In this document: in pieces, positions 30,306-31,108 of the stretch
Layout of the letters: the number at the start of each line of letters is the position of its first letter
How positions within the stretch are numbered: position 1 is the stretch's first letter
Origin: Corynespora cassiicola
Taxonomy: Eukaryota > Ascomycota > Dothideomycetes > Pleosporales > Corynesporascaceae
Assembly (NCBI GenBank): GCA_022059125.1
Contig: JAEUWY010000017.1
Coordinates: forward strand, 1-31,108
Length of the DNA stretch: 31,108 nucleotides
Direction: 5' to 3'
Notes under the pieces: model-generated
What the model saw: only the letters and a program-made list of their open reading frames with translations
Told to the model about the DNA's origin: nothing
The model's database searches: none
Position numbers and translations under genes: made by a program

Positions 30306-31108
30306 CGCTCAGGCTTGCCTCGACGCAACCCACGACCCACCAGAGTCCGCCCCCGTGAACGATAACAACAGCTACACACTTGGCGAGATAGGCAAGCATA
30401 ACGTTGTTATCGCTGTTCTGCCAAAGGGCGTGTATGGCACGACCTCTGCGGCAAACGTCGCAAGAGACATGCTCCGCACATTTCCCAACGTCAGAATCGG
30501 GTTGATGGTTGGCATCGGCGGCGGCGCCCCAAGCTCTAAGCATGACATTCGTCTGGGCGACATTGTAGTCAGTACTCCTTACAGCAAGGAAGGTGGGGTG
30601 TTTCAGTACGACTTTGGCAAGACAATCGAGGGAGAGGAGTTCCAGGTAACGGGACACTTGAATCAGCCACCGATGGTATTAGCGACGGCAGTCGGAGACC
30701 TTGAGGCAAAGTATGAACTACATGGCCATCGGTTAGAGGAGGATATCAATAACGTTTTGGAAAAGATCCCACGCCTCAAGAAAAAGTACAAGCGACCGGA
30801 CCCAGAAACCGACAGCCTTTATCTCGGTGGATGGAAGCATCCTGTCAACGACGAAGCGCCCTGTGCTGAAGTTTGTGGCAATGATCCTTCCAAGTTTGTT
30901 CCGCGAAACCCCAGGACTCAAGATGACGACAATCCAGCAATCCATTATGGCATAGTGGCTTCTGCAAACCAATTGATGAAGGATGCTCTACTTCGCGACA
31001 AGTTTGCCAAGGAAAACGGCGTGCTGTGCTTCGAGATGGAAGCAGCTGGGCTGATGAACCACTTCCCGTGCCTGGTGATTCGCGGCATCTGCGACTACTC
31101 TGACACGC
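30232..31108 (+). CDS. PNP_UDP domain protein, likely NLR N-terminus, cut by window edge
   Basis: The frame is open from ATG 30232 to the last base (292 codons), starting [20 protein letters not shown]. It is a paralogue of the N-terminal domain of the NLR on the other side of the inverted repeat, and I judge the two proteins about three quarters identical over this stretch. The same functional marks are present: [33 protein letters not shown] and RGICDYSDT. Differences cluster in surface-like segments, for example after residue 30 and around the KIPRLKKKYKRPDP region. By analogy with its paralogue it probably continues into a NACHT or other STAND core with repeats beyond the window, but this cannot be seen. 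No stop or frameshift is present in the visible part. Confidence 0.87.
   Translation, partial: MSQQKRGNEDYTVGWICAITTEYVAAQACLDATHDPPESAPVNDNNSYTLGEIGKHNVVIAVLPKGVYGTTSAANVARDMLRTFPNVRIGLMVGIGGGAPSSKHDIRLGDIVVSTPYSKEGGVFQYDFGKTIEGEEFQVTGHLNQPPMVLATAVGDLEAKYELHGHRLEEDINNVLEKIPRLKKKYKRPDPETDSLYLGGWKHPVNDEAPCAEVCGNDPSKFVPRNPRTQDDDNPAIHYGIVASANQLMKDALLRDKFAKENGVLCFEMEAAGLMNHFPCLVIRGICDYSDT

Overview
This is nuclear DNA of a filamentous ascomycete (Pezizomycotina). The evidence is many short introns of 43-65 bp with GT..AG ends and CTAAC/CTGAC-like branch sites, together with fungal families: Zn2Cys6 regulator, DUF4243/questin-oxidase-like enzyme, fungal P450, and STAND/NLR proteins with NACHT or NB-ARC cores. 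I cannot name the species. No rRNA, tRNA or CRISPR was found.

Left part (0.6-12.4 kb), metabolic genes. Four genes lie on the minus strand: an aldo/keto reductase (643-1845, four exons), a questin-oxidase-like Baeyer-Villiger family protein (2843-4433, three exons), a Zn2Cys6 transcription factor (5286-6782, four exons) and a short-chain dehydrogenase (7189-7923). With a P450 on the plus strand (10770-12384) they look like tailoring genes and the regulator of a secondary-metabolite cluster. No backbone synthase lies in the window, so any product is unknown. An orphan 193-residue ORF sits at 9255-9833.

Middle (13-21.7 kb), accessory genes. A PD-(D/E)XK-like gene (13416-14660) is followed by an NB-ARC-TPR NLR (15141-17114, minus) and an F-box-like gene (20029-21690, plus). 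Directly upstream of the NLR lies a decayed patatin-like phospholipase domain (17320-18300). The ancestral gene was therefore probably patatin-NB-ARC-TPR and has lost its effector domain. A diverged dispersed repeat is present at 13.0-13.2 kb and 18.8-19.3 kb.

Right part (21.9-31.1 kb), an inverted NLR locus. A 1722-residue PNP_UDP-NACHT-ankyrin NLR (21936-27166, minus) carries 24 consecutive, nearly identical 33-residue ankyrin units. A paralogous PNP_UDP gene (30232 to the right edge, plus) points the other way. Their 5' regions form an inverted repeat of about 700 bp that is almost identical outside the coding sequence, while the PNP domains themselves have diverged clearly. Between the arms lies a CorA-like membrane protein gene that is truncated or broken at its 5' end. 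The right side resembles an NLR nursery: repeat expansion, inverted duplication, domain decay and a possible membrane-effector neighbour.
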